DNA of 13,875 nucleotides from JAWWBG01 sp033721095 (GTDB lineage Bacteria > Actinomycetota > Nitriliruptoria > Nitriliruptorales > Nitriliruptoraceae). Numbering within the stretch: position 1 is the stretch's first letter; every line of letters starts with the position of its first letter. The stretch is from the NCBI GenBank assembly GCA_033721095.1, contig JAWWBG010000050.1, forward strand, positions 1 to 13,875. Direction: 5' to 3'. Shown piece by piece: positions 6,015 through 13,572 of this stretch. Under the pieces are notes generated by a model. The model saw only the letters and a program-made list of their open reading frames with translations. It did not search any database and was not told the DNA's origin. Both the position numbers and the translations under genes were made by a program.

Positions 6015-7697
6015 TCACACCGACGTCGTCGCGCCCTCGGAGGCCGAGCGGACCGTCCGGGCGTACTTGGCCAGTACGCCGCGCGTGTATCTCGGCGCGA
6101 GCGGCTTCCAGTGCGCCCGGCGAGCCGTCAGGACCTCGTCGTCGACAAGCAGGTCCAGCCGTCGCTCGGGCACGTCGATGAGGATGCGGTCGCCCGTCTC
6201 CACCAGGCCGATCGGCCCGCCGTCCGGTGCCTCCGGCGCAACGTGGCCGATCGAGAACCCGTGGGTCGCGCCGGAGAACCGCCCGTCGGTGATAAGCGCG
6301 ACGTCCTCGCCGAGGCCCGCGCCCTTGATGGCCGCCGTCGTGGCGAGCATCTCGCGCATGCCGGGCCCGCCCTTGGGTCCCTCCCACCGGATGACCACGA
6401 CGTCGCCAGCCTGGACGACGCCGGTGAGGACGGCCTCCAGGGCGTCCTGCTCGCCATCGAACACGCGGGCGGTGCCCTCGAACCGGTGCTTGTCGGCCGG
6501 GATGCCCGCGATCTTGACGACTGCGCCGTCGGGCGCGAGCGACCCACGCAGGATCGCCAGTCCGCCGTCGACGTGGATCGGGTCGGACAGCGGATGGACG
6601 ATGTCACCGTCGGGCGGCGGCGGATCCAGCTCCTGGAGGTTCTCGGCCACGGTCCTGCCCGTGACCGTCATCGCATCGCCGTGCAGCAGTCCCGCCTCCA
6701 GCAGCTCGCGCATGACGACCGGAACGCCGCCGATGCGGTCGAGGTCGTTCATGACGTACCTGCCCCCCGGCTTGGTGTCGGCGATGTGCGGGACACGGCG
6801 TCCGATGGCATCGAAGTCGTCGATCGTGAACTCGACCTCCGCTTCGCGTGCGATGGCGAGGAAGTGGAGGACGGCGTTGGTCGAGCCGCCGACGGCCATC
6901 ACGACCGCGACGGCGTTCTCGATCCCCTCGCGGGTGATGATGTCCCGGGCGCTGATGCCGCGGTTGAGCAGCTCGACGACCGCCGCGCCGGAGCGCCGGG
7001 CGAACTCGTCGCGCACGGGGTCGGTTGCCGCCGGCGACGCCGATCCCGGCAGTGCCAGGCCCAATGCCTCGATCGCCGACGACATCGTGTTGGCGGTGAA
7101 CATCCCGCCGCACGAGCCCTCGGTCGGACAGGCATTGCGCTCGACCTCCAGCAGCTCCTCGTCGGTCATGGTCCCCCGACCGCGTGCGCCGACCGCCTCG
7201 AACACGTCCTGGATCGTGATGTCCTCGCCGTCGAGCCGGCCTGGCTTGATGGAGCCGCCGTAGAGGAAGACGCTGGGCACGTCGAGCCGCGCCGCAGCCA
7301 TGACCATGCCGGGCAGGGACTTGTCGCAGCCGGCAAACGTGACCATGCCGTCGAGGCGTTCGGCGTGCATGACGGTCTCGACCGAGTCCGCGATCACCTC
7401 GCGTGAGACGAGCGACGCGCGCATGCCCTCGTGTCCCATCGCGATCCCGTCGGAGACGGCGACCGTCACGAACTCGAGCGGGTAGCCCCCGGCCTCACGG
7501 ACGCCGAGCTTGGCCTGCTTGGCGAGCCGGTCCAGCGGGAGGTTGCAGGGTGTGACCTCGTTCCAGGAGGAAGCCACGCCGACCTGCGGCTTCGTGAAGT
7601 CCTCGTCGCCCATCCCGACGGCGCGCAGCATGGCACGCGCGGGGGCGCGTTCGTAGCCCTCGGTCACGTCGCGACTGCGATGCCGCGGATCAGCCAT
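6015..7697 (-). CDS. ilvD: Dihydroxy-acid dehydratase
   Basis: Converts 2,3-dihydroxy-isovalerate and 2,3-dihydroxy-3-methylvalerate to the 2-oxo acids, the step before the final transamination in valine and isoleucine synthesis, and feeds leucine and pantothenate synthesis. It has 560 residues, full length for IlvD/Edd proteins. Seen: WNEVTPCNL (C51), FAGCDKSLPGM (C124; the CDK lysine is the carbamylated Mg2+ ligand in the family), ACPTEGSCGGMFTANTMSSA (C196) and DGRFSGATHG with the family's catalytic serine (S475). Having all three cysteines fits the [2Fe-2S] type found in plants and mycobacteria. The ATG at 7697 is preferred because GAGGAG ends 6 nt upstream; a GTG directly before it would add one residue. 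It is divergent from the response regulator (82-nt gap) and followed 4 nt later by the 160-residue gene. Confidence 0.97.
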   Translation of the reverse strand: MADPRHRSRDVTEGYERAPARAMLRAVGMGDEDFTKPQVGVASSWNEVTPCNLPLDRLAKQAKLGVREAGGYPLEFVTVAVSDGIAMGHEGMRASLVSREVIADSVETVMHAERLDGMVTFAGCDKSLPGMVMAAARLDVPSVFLYGGSIKPGRLDGEDITIQDVFEAVGARGRGTMTDEELLEVERNACPTEGSCGGMFTANTMSSAIEALGLALPGSASPAATDPVRDEFARRSGAAVVELLNRGISARDIITREGIENAVAVVMAVGGSTNAVLHFLAIAREAEVEFTIDDFDAIGRRVPHIADTKPGGRYVMNDLDRIGGVPVVMRELLEAGLLHGDAMTVTGRTVAENLQELDPPPPDGDIVHPLSDPIHVDGGLAILRGSLAPDGAVVKIAGIPADKHRFEGTARVFDGEQDALEAVLTGVVQAGDVVVIRWEGPKGGPGMREMLATTAAIKGAGLGEDVALITDGRFSGATHGFSIGHVAPEAPDGGPIGLVETGDRILIDVPERRLDLLVDDEVLTARRAHWKPLAPRYTRGVLAKYARTVRSASEGATTSV

Positions 7698-7713
7698 CAC
7701 GTTCTCCTCGCCG

Positions 7714-7731
7714 GTGGTGGGAGGGGACCAC
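7714..7731. promoter_or_regulatory. Inverted repeat in the ilvD/response-regulator divergent gap
   Basis: GTGGT-N8-ACCAC is a perfect 5-bp-arm inverted repeat with a purine-rich spacer. It lies 17 nt upstream of the ilvD start and 48 nt upstream of the response-regulator start, in the only region that can hold promoters for both. It could be an operator, for instance for the neighbouring LuxR-type regulator, but short arms of this kind also arise by chance in GC-rich DNA. Confidence 0.25.
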
Positions 7732-7779
7732 AGGTTCGGGCGTCAAGCGAAACGGACCGGGGTCTGGCAGGATGATCGC

Positions 7780-8439
7780 ATGGCCGAGGTCCAGAAGGCT
7801 GCGCGCATCGGTCCGCCGCTGCGGGTCGTGCTCGTCGACGACCACGAGATGGTGCGAGCCGGCCTCGCCGGGATCCTCACCGATGCAGGCATGCAGGTGG
7901 TGGGCGAGGCGAGCGACGTGGACGAGGGTGTCGCCAGCGTCGCCGAGGCGCGGCCCGACGTGCTCGTGCTCGATGTCCGCCTGCCCGGGGGCGGCGGACC
8001 AGCGGTGCTCGAGGGCCTCGACGAGATTCCTGCCACCCTGGCCGTCTCTGCGTCCGACGAACGCGACGACGTCGTGCGCACCATCCAGGCCGGCGCGACC
8101 GGCTATCTGCTCAAGACCGCGGCGCCGGACCAGTTCGTGGACGCCGTGCGGTCGACGGCTGCCGGCGATCCGGTCTTCTCGCCGGAACTGGCTGGTCACC
8201 TGCTGGACCTCGAGCTTGCCGACCACGTCGAGGACCCCGAGTGGGAGTCGTTGACGGATCGCGAACGGGAGGTCCTGCGATACCTCGCCCGTGGCCGGAC
8301 CTACAAGGAGATCGCGGCCGAGCTGTTCGTGGCACCCAAGACCGTCGAGACGCACGTGCGCAACGTCCTGCACAAGCTGCACCTCACGAACCGTCACGAG
8401 GCCGCACGCTGGGCCGCCGAGCACGGCTTCGAGCTGTAG
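7780..8439 (+). CDS. NarL/LuxR-family two-component response regulator
   Basis: Transcription factor of 219 residues activated by phosphorylation. The receiver domain is residues 14-130: acidic pair D20-D21 (VVLVDDHEMVRAGL), phospho-acceptor D65 in VLVLDVRLPGG, S90 in AVSAS, and K112 in GYLLKTAA. The C-terminal LuxR helix-turn-helix is about 155-215: LTDREREVLRYLARGRTYKEIA, then TVETHVRNVLHKL. The ATG at 7780 has AGGA 7 nt upstream and gives the usual start just ahead of the receiver; the frame runs upstream to a GTG at 7714, but those 22 codons are not receiver-like. The histidine kinase follows after 8 nt, so the two are cognate partners. Targets are unknown; ilvD is divergent and could be one, which is speculation. 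Confidence 0.94.
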   Translation: MAEVQKAARIGPPLRVVLVDDHEMVRAGLAGILTDAGMQVVGEASDVDEGVASVAEARPDVLVLDVRLPGGGGPAVLEGLDEIPATLAVSASDERDDVVRTIQAGATGYLLKTAAPDQFVDAVRSTAAGDPVFSPELAGHLLDLELADHVEDPEWESLTDREREVLRYLARGRTYKEIAAELFVAPKTVETHVRNVLHKLHLTNRHEAARWAAEHGFEL

Positions 8440-8447
8440 GTGCGGGC

Positions 8448-9599
8448 ATGAGCGACGGTCTTGCTCAGGTCGGGGAGGGCACACCGATGCCGCTGCTGAC
8501 AGGCGGTGCGGCGTCCTCCGACGGCCGCTCGGCGACAACGCTTCGGCAGGCGATCCTCAACCTGTTGCGCCGGTTCGGTCTCGTGAGTGCCCTGTGGTCG
8601 ACGCTCGTCGCCCTCCTTCCCCCGGACGGGGCGGATCGCCCCCTGGTTCTTACCGTCGCCATGGCTGTCCTGTGGGCCTGGGCGATCGCCAGCCAGTTCG
8701 TGCCTCCCGCTCGCGTGTGGTTCGTCGTTTGGGTGCTGGTGGCTGTCGGGCTCGAGCTGCTGCCGGCGATCGTCGGGATTCCGGACTGGTCGCTGACCGG
8801 AGGGGCCGGCCTGCTCGTCCTGTTCGCGGCCGCGCTGACCGGACGCATCGTGCTCGTGGGCGTCGTCGTCGTCCTCATGACCACTGCGACCCTCGCTCGT
8901 CCGTTGATCGAGCCCGCGTGGACCGAGGGCGCGCCGCTCGGGTCGGTCCTGGTGTTCGTCTTTGTCGGTGTCGTCAGCGTCTGGATCGTGCGATGGAGCG
9001 AGGAGACGCTCGACGAGCAGGATCGGCTGCGGCTGGCCGTCGCGTCGGCGGAGCGTGAACGGGCCGTGGCGGTCGGGCGCGCCGAGGCTGCCGCGCGCCT
9101 CCACGACTCGGTCCTCCAGACCCTGACCGCGGCTGGTCAGGCCGACGACCTGGAGACCGCGAAGGAGCTGGCCCGAAAGGCGTCGACCGAACTCCGCCAC
9201 TGGGTGCGTGGGCGAATCGGTGAGGAGATGACGTTGCGCGGACTCCTCGAACGTCGGGCGCGGGAGGCCGCCGATGGCCGTGAGCTGTCGGTGAACGTCA
9301 CCGGCGGGGTCGAGGAACCCACAGACGTCCATGTTCTCGTTGCCGACGCAATGGGTGAGGCGGTGCGCAACGCGGCCACACACACGAACGGGCCGATCTC
9401 CGTGTACGCGGAGGCCAGCAATGGCAGCCTGGCCGTGTGGGTCGCCGATCGTGGCGAGGGCTTCGACCTCGACGCCATCCCGGACGATCGCGCTGGCGTC
9501 CACGAGTCGATCCTGGGCCGAATGGCGCGTGCGGGCGGGACGGCCACGCTGCGCCGAACGACGTCCGGAGGCAGCGAGTGGGAGTTGCGTGTCTCGTAG
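8448..9599 (+). CDS. Membrane sensor histidine kinase, HisKA_3 (NarL-type partner)
   Basis: Protein of 383 residues. The N-terminal half has about five to six hydrophobic segments, near residues 44-58, 65-84, 90-110, 117-131, 134-150 and 166-182, with very little extracytoplasmic loop, so it probably senses something in or at the membrane. A short coiled linker (185-215) leads to the dimerisation/phospho-acceptor motif AARLHDSVLQTL with H219, typical of HisKA_3 kinases. The ATPase domain follows: N-box MGEAVRNAATHT (302-313) and G1 box VADRGEGFD (332-340), ending in a strand WELRV. Start choice is uncertain: ATG 8448 lies 8 nt after the regulator stop with only AGG upstream, whereas ATG 8487 has GGGGAGGG close upstream and would remove 13 residues. 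It phosphorylates the preceding regulator. The stimulus is unknown. Confidence 0.92.
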   Translation: MSDGLAQVGEGTPMPLLTGGAASSDGRSATTLRQAILNLLRRFGLVSALWSTLVALLPPDGADRPLVLTVAMAVLWAWAIASQFVPPARVWFVVWVLVAVGLELLPAIVGIPDWSLTGGAGLLVLFAAALTGRIVLVGVVVVLMTTATLARPLIEPAWTEGAPLGSVLVFVFVGVVSVWIVRWSEETLDEQDRLRLAVASAERERAVAVGRAEAAARLHDSVLQTLTAAGQADDLETAKELARKASTELRHWVRGRIGEEMTLRGLLERRAREAADGRELSVNVTGGVEEPTDVHVLVADAMGEAVRNAATHTNGPISVYAEASNGSLAVWVADRGEGFDLDAIPDDRAGVHESILGRMARAGGTATLRRTTSGGSEWELRVS

Positions 9600-9621
9600 C
9601 GTGTCCGCCGGAGGGGCCGAC

Positions 9622-10077
9622 GTGAACGAGGACCAGGACGCGCTGCAGCGGGCAATGGCCGACATCGCCAACCCTTGGGACCAGCACCTGGGCACCGTGT
9701 GGGATCGTGTCGAGCCGGGCATCGCCGTGGAAGCCCACGTCGACATCGACGAACGCCATCTGCAGCCCTACGGGATCGTGCACGGTGGCGTCCTGTGTTC
9801 GATCGTCGAGATCGTCGCCAGCATGGCCGCCACCCAGACGGCCGGTCGACCGGCCGTCGGGCTCAACAACAACACCGACTTCCTGCGCACACACCGCGGC
9901 GGACGCCTCGACGCGCGGGCGACGCCGGTCCACGTGGGCCGCAGCCAACACGTGTGGCAGGTCGAGGTGCGACGGGCCACCGACGACGCGCTGGTGGCTC
10001 GGGGCCAGGTGCGCTTCCAGGTCCTCGACGAGATGCCCAGCCCGCGGCCGGCTCAGTCGGGCTCCGTCGAGGGATAG
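9622..10077 (+). CDS. PaaI-like hotdog thioesterase
   Basis: Single-domain hotdog protein of 151 residues, a normal size for PaaI-type acyl-CoA or aryl-CoA thioesterases. The motif LQPYGIVHGGVLCSIVE (about residues 47-63) contains H54-G-G and the acidic E63 nine residues after the histidine, the usual catalytic arrangement. GLNNNTDFLRTHRGG (80-94) and the strand VWQVEVRRATD are also typical. The GTG at 9622 is chosen because GGAGGGG (9610-9616) lies 5 nt upstream; in-frame GTG codons at 9589 and 9601 would overlap or abut the kinase stop and lack a good site. It follows the kinase by 22 nt on the same strand and is probably in the same operon. Its 3' end overlaps the convergent P5C dehydrogenase gene by 25 bp. 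The substrate is unknown. Confidence 0.88.
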   Translation: MNEDQDALQRAMADIANPWDQHLGTVWDRVEPGIAVEAHVDIDERHLQPYGIVHGGVLCSIVEIVASMAATQTAGRPAVGLNNNTDFLRTHRGGRLDARATPVHVGRSQHVWQVEVRRATDDALVARGQVRFQVLDEMPSPRPAQSGSVEG

Positions 10078-11681
10078 CCATGATGGGTGGGGGGCGCGAG
10101 GTTGCGCTTCACGGTCCGAGGGCTGATCCAGCGCTGGATGTTGTTCTCCCAGCCGGCCTTGTCGTTGGTGCCTGAGGCCCGCGAGCCGCCGAACGGCTGC
10201 TGGCCGACGACGGCACCGGTCGGCTTGTCGTTGATGTAGAAGTTGCCCGCGCTGAAGCGCAGGCGTGCGCGTGCCCGGCCGATGGCCTCCTCGTCCTCGG
10301 CGAACACCGCCCCCGTCAAGGCATAGGGCGAGGTCGTGTCGACGAGCTCGAGGACCTCCTCCCACGCCGAGTCCTCGTAGACGAAGCACGTGAGGATCGG
10401 CCCGAACCACTCGGTGGTCATCGTCTCGTGCCGAGGGTCGTCGCTGGCGAGGATGGTCGGCTCCACGAACCAGCCGTCGCTTTCGTCGGTGGTGCCGCCG
10501 GCCATGACCGTCACGTCCGCGTCGGCGGCCACCCGGTCGAACAGGTCCTGGTGGCGCCGCAACGCGCGCTCGTCGATGACCGCACCCAGGAAGGTCGTCG
10601 GGTCCGCGACGTCTCCGATGGCCAGACCGCGCGTCTCGTCGATGAGCCGATCGCGCAGTCGCGCCCAGAGGGTCCGCGGCAGGTAGGCGCGGGAGGCCGC
10701 CGAGCACTTCTGACCCTGGTACTCGAACGCCCCGCGGATCATCGCGGTCACCAGCGCATCCTCGTCAGCGCTGGGATGCGCGAGGATGAAGTCCTTGCCA
10801 CCCGTCTCACCGACGATGCGCGGGAACTGCCGGTACGTCGTGATCCCGGAACCGATCCGCTGCCACAGCGATCGGAAGACGGTGGCTGAGCCGGTGAAGT
10901 GCAGGCCGGCGAACGCCGGGTCGGCGAGGCATCGTTCGGCCACCAGCCCGCCGTCGCCGTGGACGAGGTTGATGACCCCGTCGGGCAGGCCAGCCTGATG
11001 CAGCAGCCGCATCGTGAAGTGCGCGCTGAGGGCCTGCTTCTCCGACGGCTTCCAGACAATCGTGTTGCCGCAGACCGCGGGAGCGGACGGCAGGTTCGCG
11101 GCGATGGACGTGAAGTTGAAGGGGCAGATCGCGAGCACGAAGCCGTCGAGAGGACGGGCCTCGAGCTCGTTCTGCGCGGACTCGGTCGAGCGCGGCTGCC
11201 GGGCAGCGATGGTCGCGAGGAAGTGATTGTTGATGCGCCAGAAGTCGATGAGCTCGCACGCGCTGTCGATCTCGGCCTGCTGGATCGTCTTGGACTGCCC
11301 GAGCATCGTGGAGGCGTTCAGGCGTGCACGCCACGGCCCCGACAGCAGGTCCGCGGCGCGATCGAAGATGGCCATCCGATCGGCCAGCGGCATCGCTTGC
11401 CAGTCGTGGCGCGCGTCCATCGCCGCGCTGATGGCGGCGTCGACCGTGTCGTGTTCGGCACCGTGCACGGTGGCCACCACGTCCTCTCGCCGATGCGGCG
11501 GCCGCACCTCGAACTGACGGCCCGTGTGGACATCCTTGCCATCGATGACGCAAGGGGCCTCGGTGACGGTGCCGCCGAGCTCCCGGAGTGTCTCCAGCAG
11601 CGTCCGGCGCTCGATCGAGCCGGGACCATGTGCGAGAACGGGTTCGTTGGCTGGCATTCCGTCGGGGGCGATAACGTCCAT
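10053..11681 (-). CDS. pruA: L-glutamate gamma-semialdehyde (1-pyrroline-5-carboxylate) dehydrogenase
   Basis: NAD-dependent oxidation of glutamate semialdehyde/P5C to glutamate, the second step of proline catabolism and the last of arginine/ornithine breakdown. It has 542 residues, the normal length for the monofunctional group (rocA/pruA type). Aldehyde dehydrogenase motifs in order: CPFNFTSIAANLP with N189, WKPSEKQ (210-216), HFTGSATVFRSLW (261-273), GETGGKDF with general base E292, and YQGQKCSAASR with catalytic C326, then EWFGPILTCFVYED and PFGGSRASGTNDKAG. FNFTS and GQKCSAASR are characteristic of P5CDH rather than other aldehyde dehydrogenases. The ATG at 11681 has AGGGTGAGG just upstream. 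No proline dehydrogenase gene is present in the window. It is divergent from the Mcd-like gene (84-nt gap). Confidence 0.95.
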   Translation of the reverse strand: MDVIAPDGMPANEPVLAHGPGSIERRTLLETLRELGGTVTEAPCVIDGKDVHTGRQFEVRPPHRREDVVATVHGAEHDTVDAAISAAMDARHDWQAMPLADRMAIFDRAADLLSGPWRARLNASTMLGQSKTIQQAEIDSACELIDFWRINNHFLATIAARQPRSTESAQNELEARPLDGFVLAICPFNFTSIAANLPSAPAVCGNTIVWKPSEKQALSAHFTMRLLHQAGLPDGVINLVHGDGGLVAERCLADPAFAGLHFTGSATVFRSLWQRIGSGITTYRQFPRIVGETGGKDFILAHPSADEDALVTAMIRGAFEYQGQKCSAASRAYLPRTLWARLRDRLIDETRGLAIGDVADPTTFLGAVIDERALRRHQDLFDRVAADADVTVMAGGTTDESDGWFVEPTILASDDPRHETMTTEWFGPILTCFVYEDSAWEEVLELVDTTSPYALTGAVFAEDEEAIGRARARLRFSAGNFYINDKPTGAVVGQQPFGGSRASGTNDKAGWENNIQRWISPRTVKRNLAPPTHHGYPSTEPD

Positions 11682-11717
11682 GCCTCACCCTTTCGGTCCC
11701 AGCGTCCAGTGTGCCGG

Positions 11718-11746
11718 TTGACATCGAGGATGCGAAGGGTTCACGA
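11718..11746 (+). promoter_or_regulatory. Candidate -35 element for the Mcd-like gene
   Basis: A perfect TTGACA (11718-11723) lies 42 nt before the ATG at 11766. The -10 region 17 nt further on (TCACGA, 11741-11746) is a poor match, so this is either a promoter with a weak -10 or a chance hexamer. On the other strand, TTCGCA and CACACT with 17-nt spacing offer an equally tentative promoter for the P5C dehydrogenase gene within the same 84-nt gap. Confidence 0.3.
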
Positions 11747-11765
11747 GCATTCGAGAGGTTTCGGC

Positions 11766-13403
11766 ATGTCACACCTCGAGCAGGCCACCACGATCGTCAC
11801 CGCCCTGCGCGCGGCCATCGACGCTGCCACGGCGCACCTCGCCGCGGCGTGCGAACAGGACGGCCGCATCTCCGTGGCCCGCATGGATGAGCACCAGGCC
11901 TCCCTCTACGACATCGCCTCGCTGTCCGCGTCCGTCGCCGCCGCCGAGCAGCTGGTGGCGGACGGCAGTCGGGGCGATCGGGAAGCTCGGCTGGCGCTGG
12001 CCTGGGCGGCCGACGTCTACACCGACCTGTTCGGACGGGCGACCGGGCGGTGGAGCGAGTGGGGTGTCGCGCCGACGGAGATCGGCATGCTGACCGATGA
12101 TGTGCATGCTGCGGTCGAAGCGGGACGATCTGCGACCTTCCTCGGCGACCTGGGCGACGAGGTGCTGGCCGACGGCGAGGCCGGCCCTCGCCACCTGCCC
12201 GAGGACCTCGAGATGGTCCGCGACGCCTTCCGTCGCTTCGCGGAGGAGCAGGTGATGCCCATCGCCGAGCACATCCACCGCAACGATGCCGACATCCCCG
12301 ACGAGATCATCCAGGGCGTTGCCGAGATGGGCTGCTTCGCGCTGTCGATTCCGTCCGAGTACGGGGGCATGGCCGAGGGCGGCGACGACGAGCTGTTGAA
12401 CATGGTGTTGGTGACCGAGGAGCTGTCACGCGGCTCCCTCGGCGTCGCCGGGTCGTTGATCACCCGCCCCGAGATCATCTCGACCGCGATCCAGCGGGGC
12501 GGAACCGAGGAACAGAAGAAGACGTGGCTTCCCGCCATTGCGTCCGGCGAGAAGATGTGCGGCGTCGCCGTCACCGAGCCCGACTACGGATCGGACGTGG
12601 CCGGCGTCAAGGTCGCTGCGACGCGCGACGACGACGACTGGGTGATCAACGGCGTCAAGACCTGGTGCACGTTTGCCGGTCGGGCCGACTACCTCCTCGT
12701 GCTGGCCCGCACCGATCCTGATCGCTCGCTCGGGCACCGTGGCCTCTCCTTGTTCGTCGTCGAGAAGCCGACGTTCGGCGGCCACGAGTGGTCGACCTCC
12801 CAGGACGGCGGCGGGTCCATCGAAGCGCGTGCCATCCCGACCATCGGCTACCGCGGGATGCATTCGTTCGAGGTGTCCTTCGACAACTGGCGCGTGCCGC
12901 ACAGCAGCCTGATCGGTGAGGACGATGGCGTCGGCCGCGGCTTCTACCTCCAGATGCAGGCGTTCGCGAACGCTCGACTGCAGACGGCGGCACGTGCGCT
13001 CGGCGTCATGCAGTCGGCCCTCGACGAGTCGGTCGCCTATGCCAAGCAGCGCAAGGTCTTTGGCGCGGAGCTCGGGGACTACCAGCTCACCAAGGTCAAG
13101 ATCGCCCGGATGGCCATGATCATCGCCGCCTGCCGCGCCTTCTCGTTCGAGGCGGCCCGGCGCATCGCGCGCGGCGACGGCCAGCTCGAGGCCAGCCAGG
13201 TGAAGCAGCTGGCCTGCCGGGCGTCCGAATGGGCAACGCGCGAGGCGCAGCAGCTGCACGGCGGGTACGGCTACGCAGAGGAGTACACGGTCTCACGCCT
13301 GTTCGTCGACGCCCGCGTCCTGTCGATCTTCGAGGGCGCCGACGAGACGTTGGCATTGCGCGTGATCGCCAAGAGGATCCTGGAAAACGCCCTGAACGCC
13401 TGA
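11766..13403 (+). CDS. mcd: Acyl-CoA dehydrogenase with N-terminal extension, probably (2S)-methylsuccinyl-CoA dehydrogenase
   Basis: Protein of 545 residues. The acyl-CoA dehydrogenase domain begins only near residue 145; the first 140 residues are a helix-rich alanine-rich extension with ALAWAADVYTDLFGRA. Proteobacterial methylsuccinyl-CoA dehydrogenase (Mcd, about 548 residues), as I recall it, has the same layout and closely similar blocks: MGCFALSIPSEYGG (188-201), EELSRGSLGVAGSLITRPEI (218-237), VAVTEPDYGSD (267-277), GYRGMHSFEVSFD (361-373), ANARLQTAARALGV (401-414), LHGGYGYAEEY (497-507) and IFEGADE with the catalytic-position glutamate E523. Mcd oxidises methylsuccinyl-CoA to mesaconyl-CoA in the ethylmalonyl-CoA pathway of acetate assimilation; the partner genes ccr and ecm are not in the window. 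The start has GAGAGG 7 nt upstream. The frame extends to 10899, but that part is antisense to pruA. It is certainly an acyl-CoA dehydrogenase; the Mcd substrate is a moderate-confidence inference. Confidence 0.85.
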   Translation: MSHLEQATTIVTALRAAIDAATAHLAAACEQDGRISVARMDEHQASLYDIASLSASVAAAEQLVADGSRGDREARLALAWAADVYTDLFGRATGRWSEWGVAPTEIGMLTDDVHAAVEAGRSATFLGDLGDEVLADGEAGPRHLPEDLEMVRDAFRRFAEEQVMPIAEHIHRNDADIPDEIIQGVAEMGCFALSIPSEYGGMAEGGDDELLNMVLVTEELSRGSLGVAGSLITRPEIISTAIQRGGTEEQKKTWLPAIASGEKMCGVAVTEPDYGSDVAGVKVAATRDDDDWVINGVKTWCTFAGRADYLLVLARTDPDRSLGHRGLSLFVVEKPTFGGHEWSTSQDGGGSIEARAIPTIGYRGMHSFEVSFDNWRVPHSSLIGEDDGVGRGFYLQMQAFANARLQTAARALGVMQSALDESVAYAKQRKVFGAELGDYQLTKVKIARMAMIIAACRAFSFEAARRIARGDGQLEASQVKQLACRASEWATREAQQLHGGYGYAEEYTVSRLFVDARVLSIFEGADETLALRVIAKRILENALNA

Positions 13404-13418
13404 TTGGACCCTGATTGG
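13399..13418 (+). repeat. Direct repeat CCTGATTGG spanning the mcd-like stop codon
   Basis: CCTGATTGG occurs at 13399-13407 and 13410-13418, an 11-bp period. The first copy contains the TGA stop of the Mcd-like gene. Further on, GTCCG-CAGAA-CGGAC (13436-13450) is a 5-bp inverted repeat without a following T-run. The remainder of the 186-nt gap 13404-13589 shows nothing else clear apart from the possible leader frame before the antiporter. Confidence 0.5.
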
Positions 13419-13572
13419 CCCCCTGCTGCCGGGATGTCCGCAGAACGGACCGGCGTGTGGTTCCCTCACCGACCCGCTTCGCCAGAGGTGACGTCGAGTC
13501 GCCCGCCGGCGCTGGCGTGAGCACCACGGGCCGCAGCGACCGCTGCGCCGGACCCCCGGAGGTGGCAGATCG

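Noticed and set aside
4826..7406. Long plus-strand frames (4826-6181 and 5868-7406)
   Set aside because: They cross the thioesterase, the 160-residue gene and ilvD in the wrong phase or strand. The ilvD motifs settle the coding strand; the frames stay open because of GC bias.
8394..10707. Long minus-strand frames opposite the histidine kinase and in another phase of pruA
   Set aside because: The plus-strand kinase has H, N and G1 boxes and pruA has all catalytic residues in its own frame; the alternatives have none.
10899..11765. A 289-codon upstream extension of the Mcd-like gene
   Set aside because: The extension is antisense to pruA; the ATG at 11766 has a ribosome site and gives the length expected for Mcd.
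13436..13450. GTCCG-CAGAA-CGGAC as an intrinsic terminator for the Mcd-like gene
   Set aside because: Only 5 bp of stem and no T-run after it; too weak to call.
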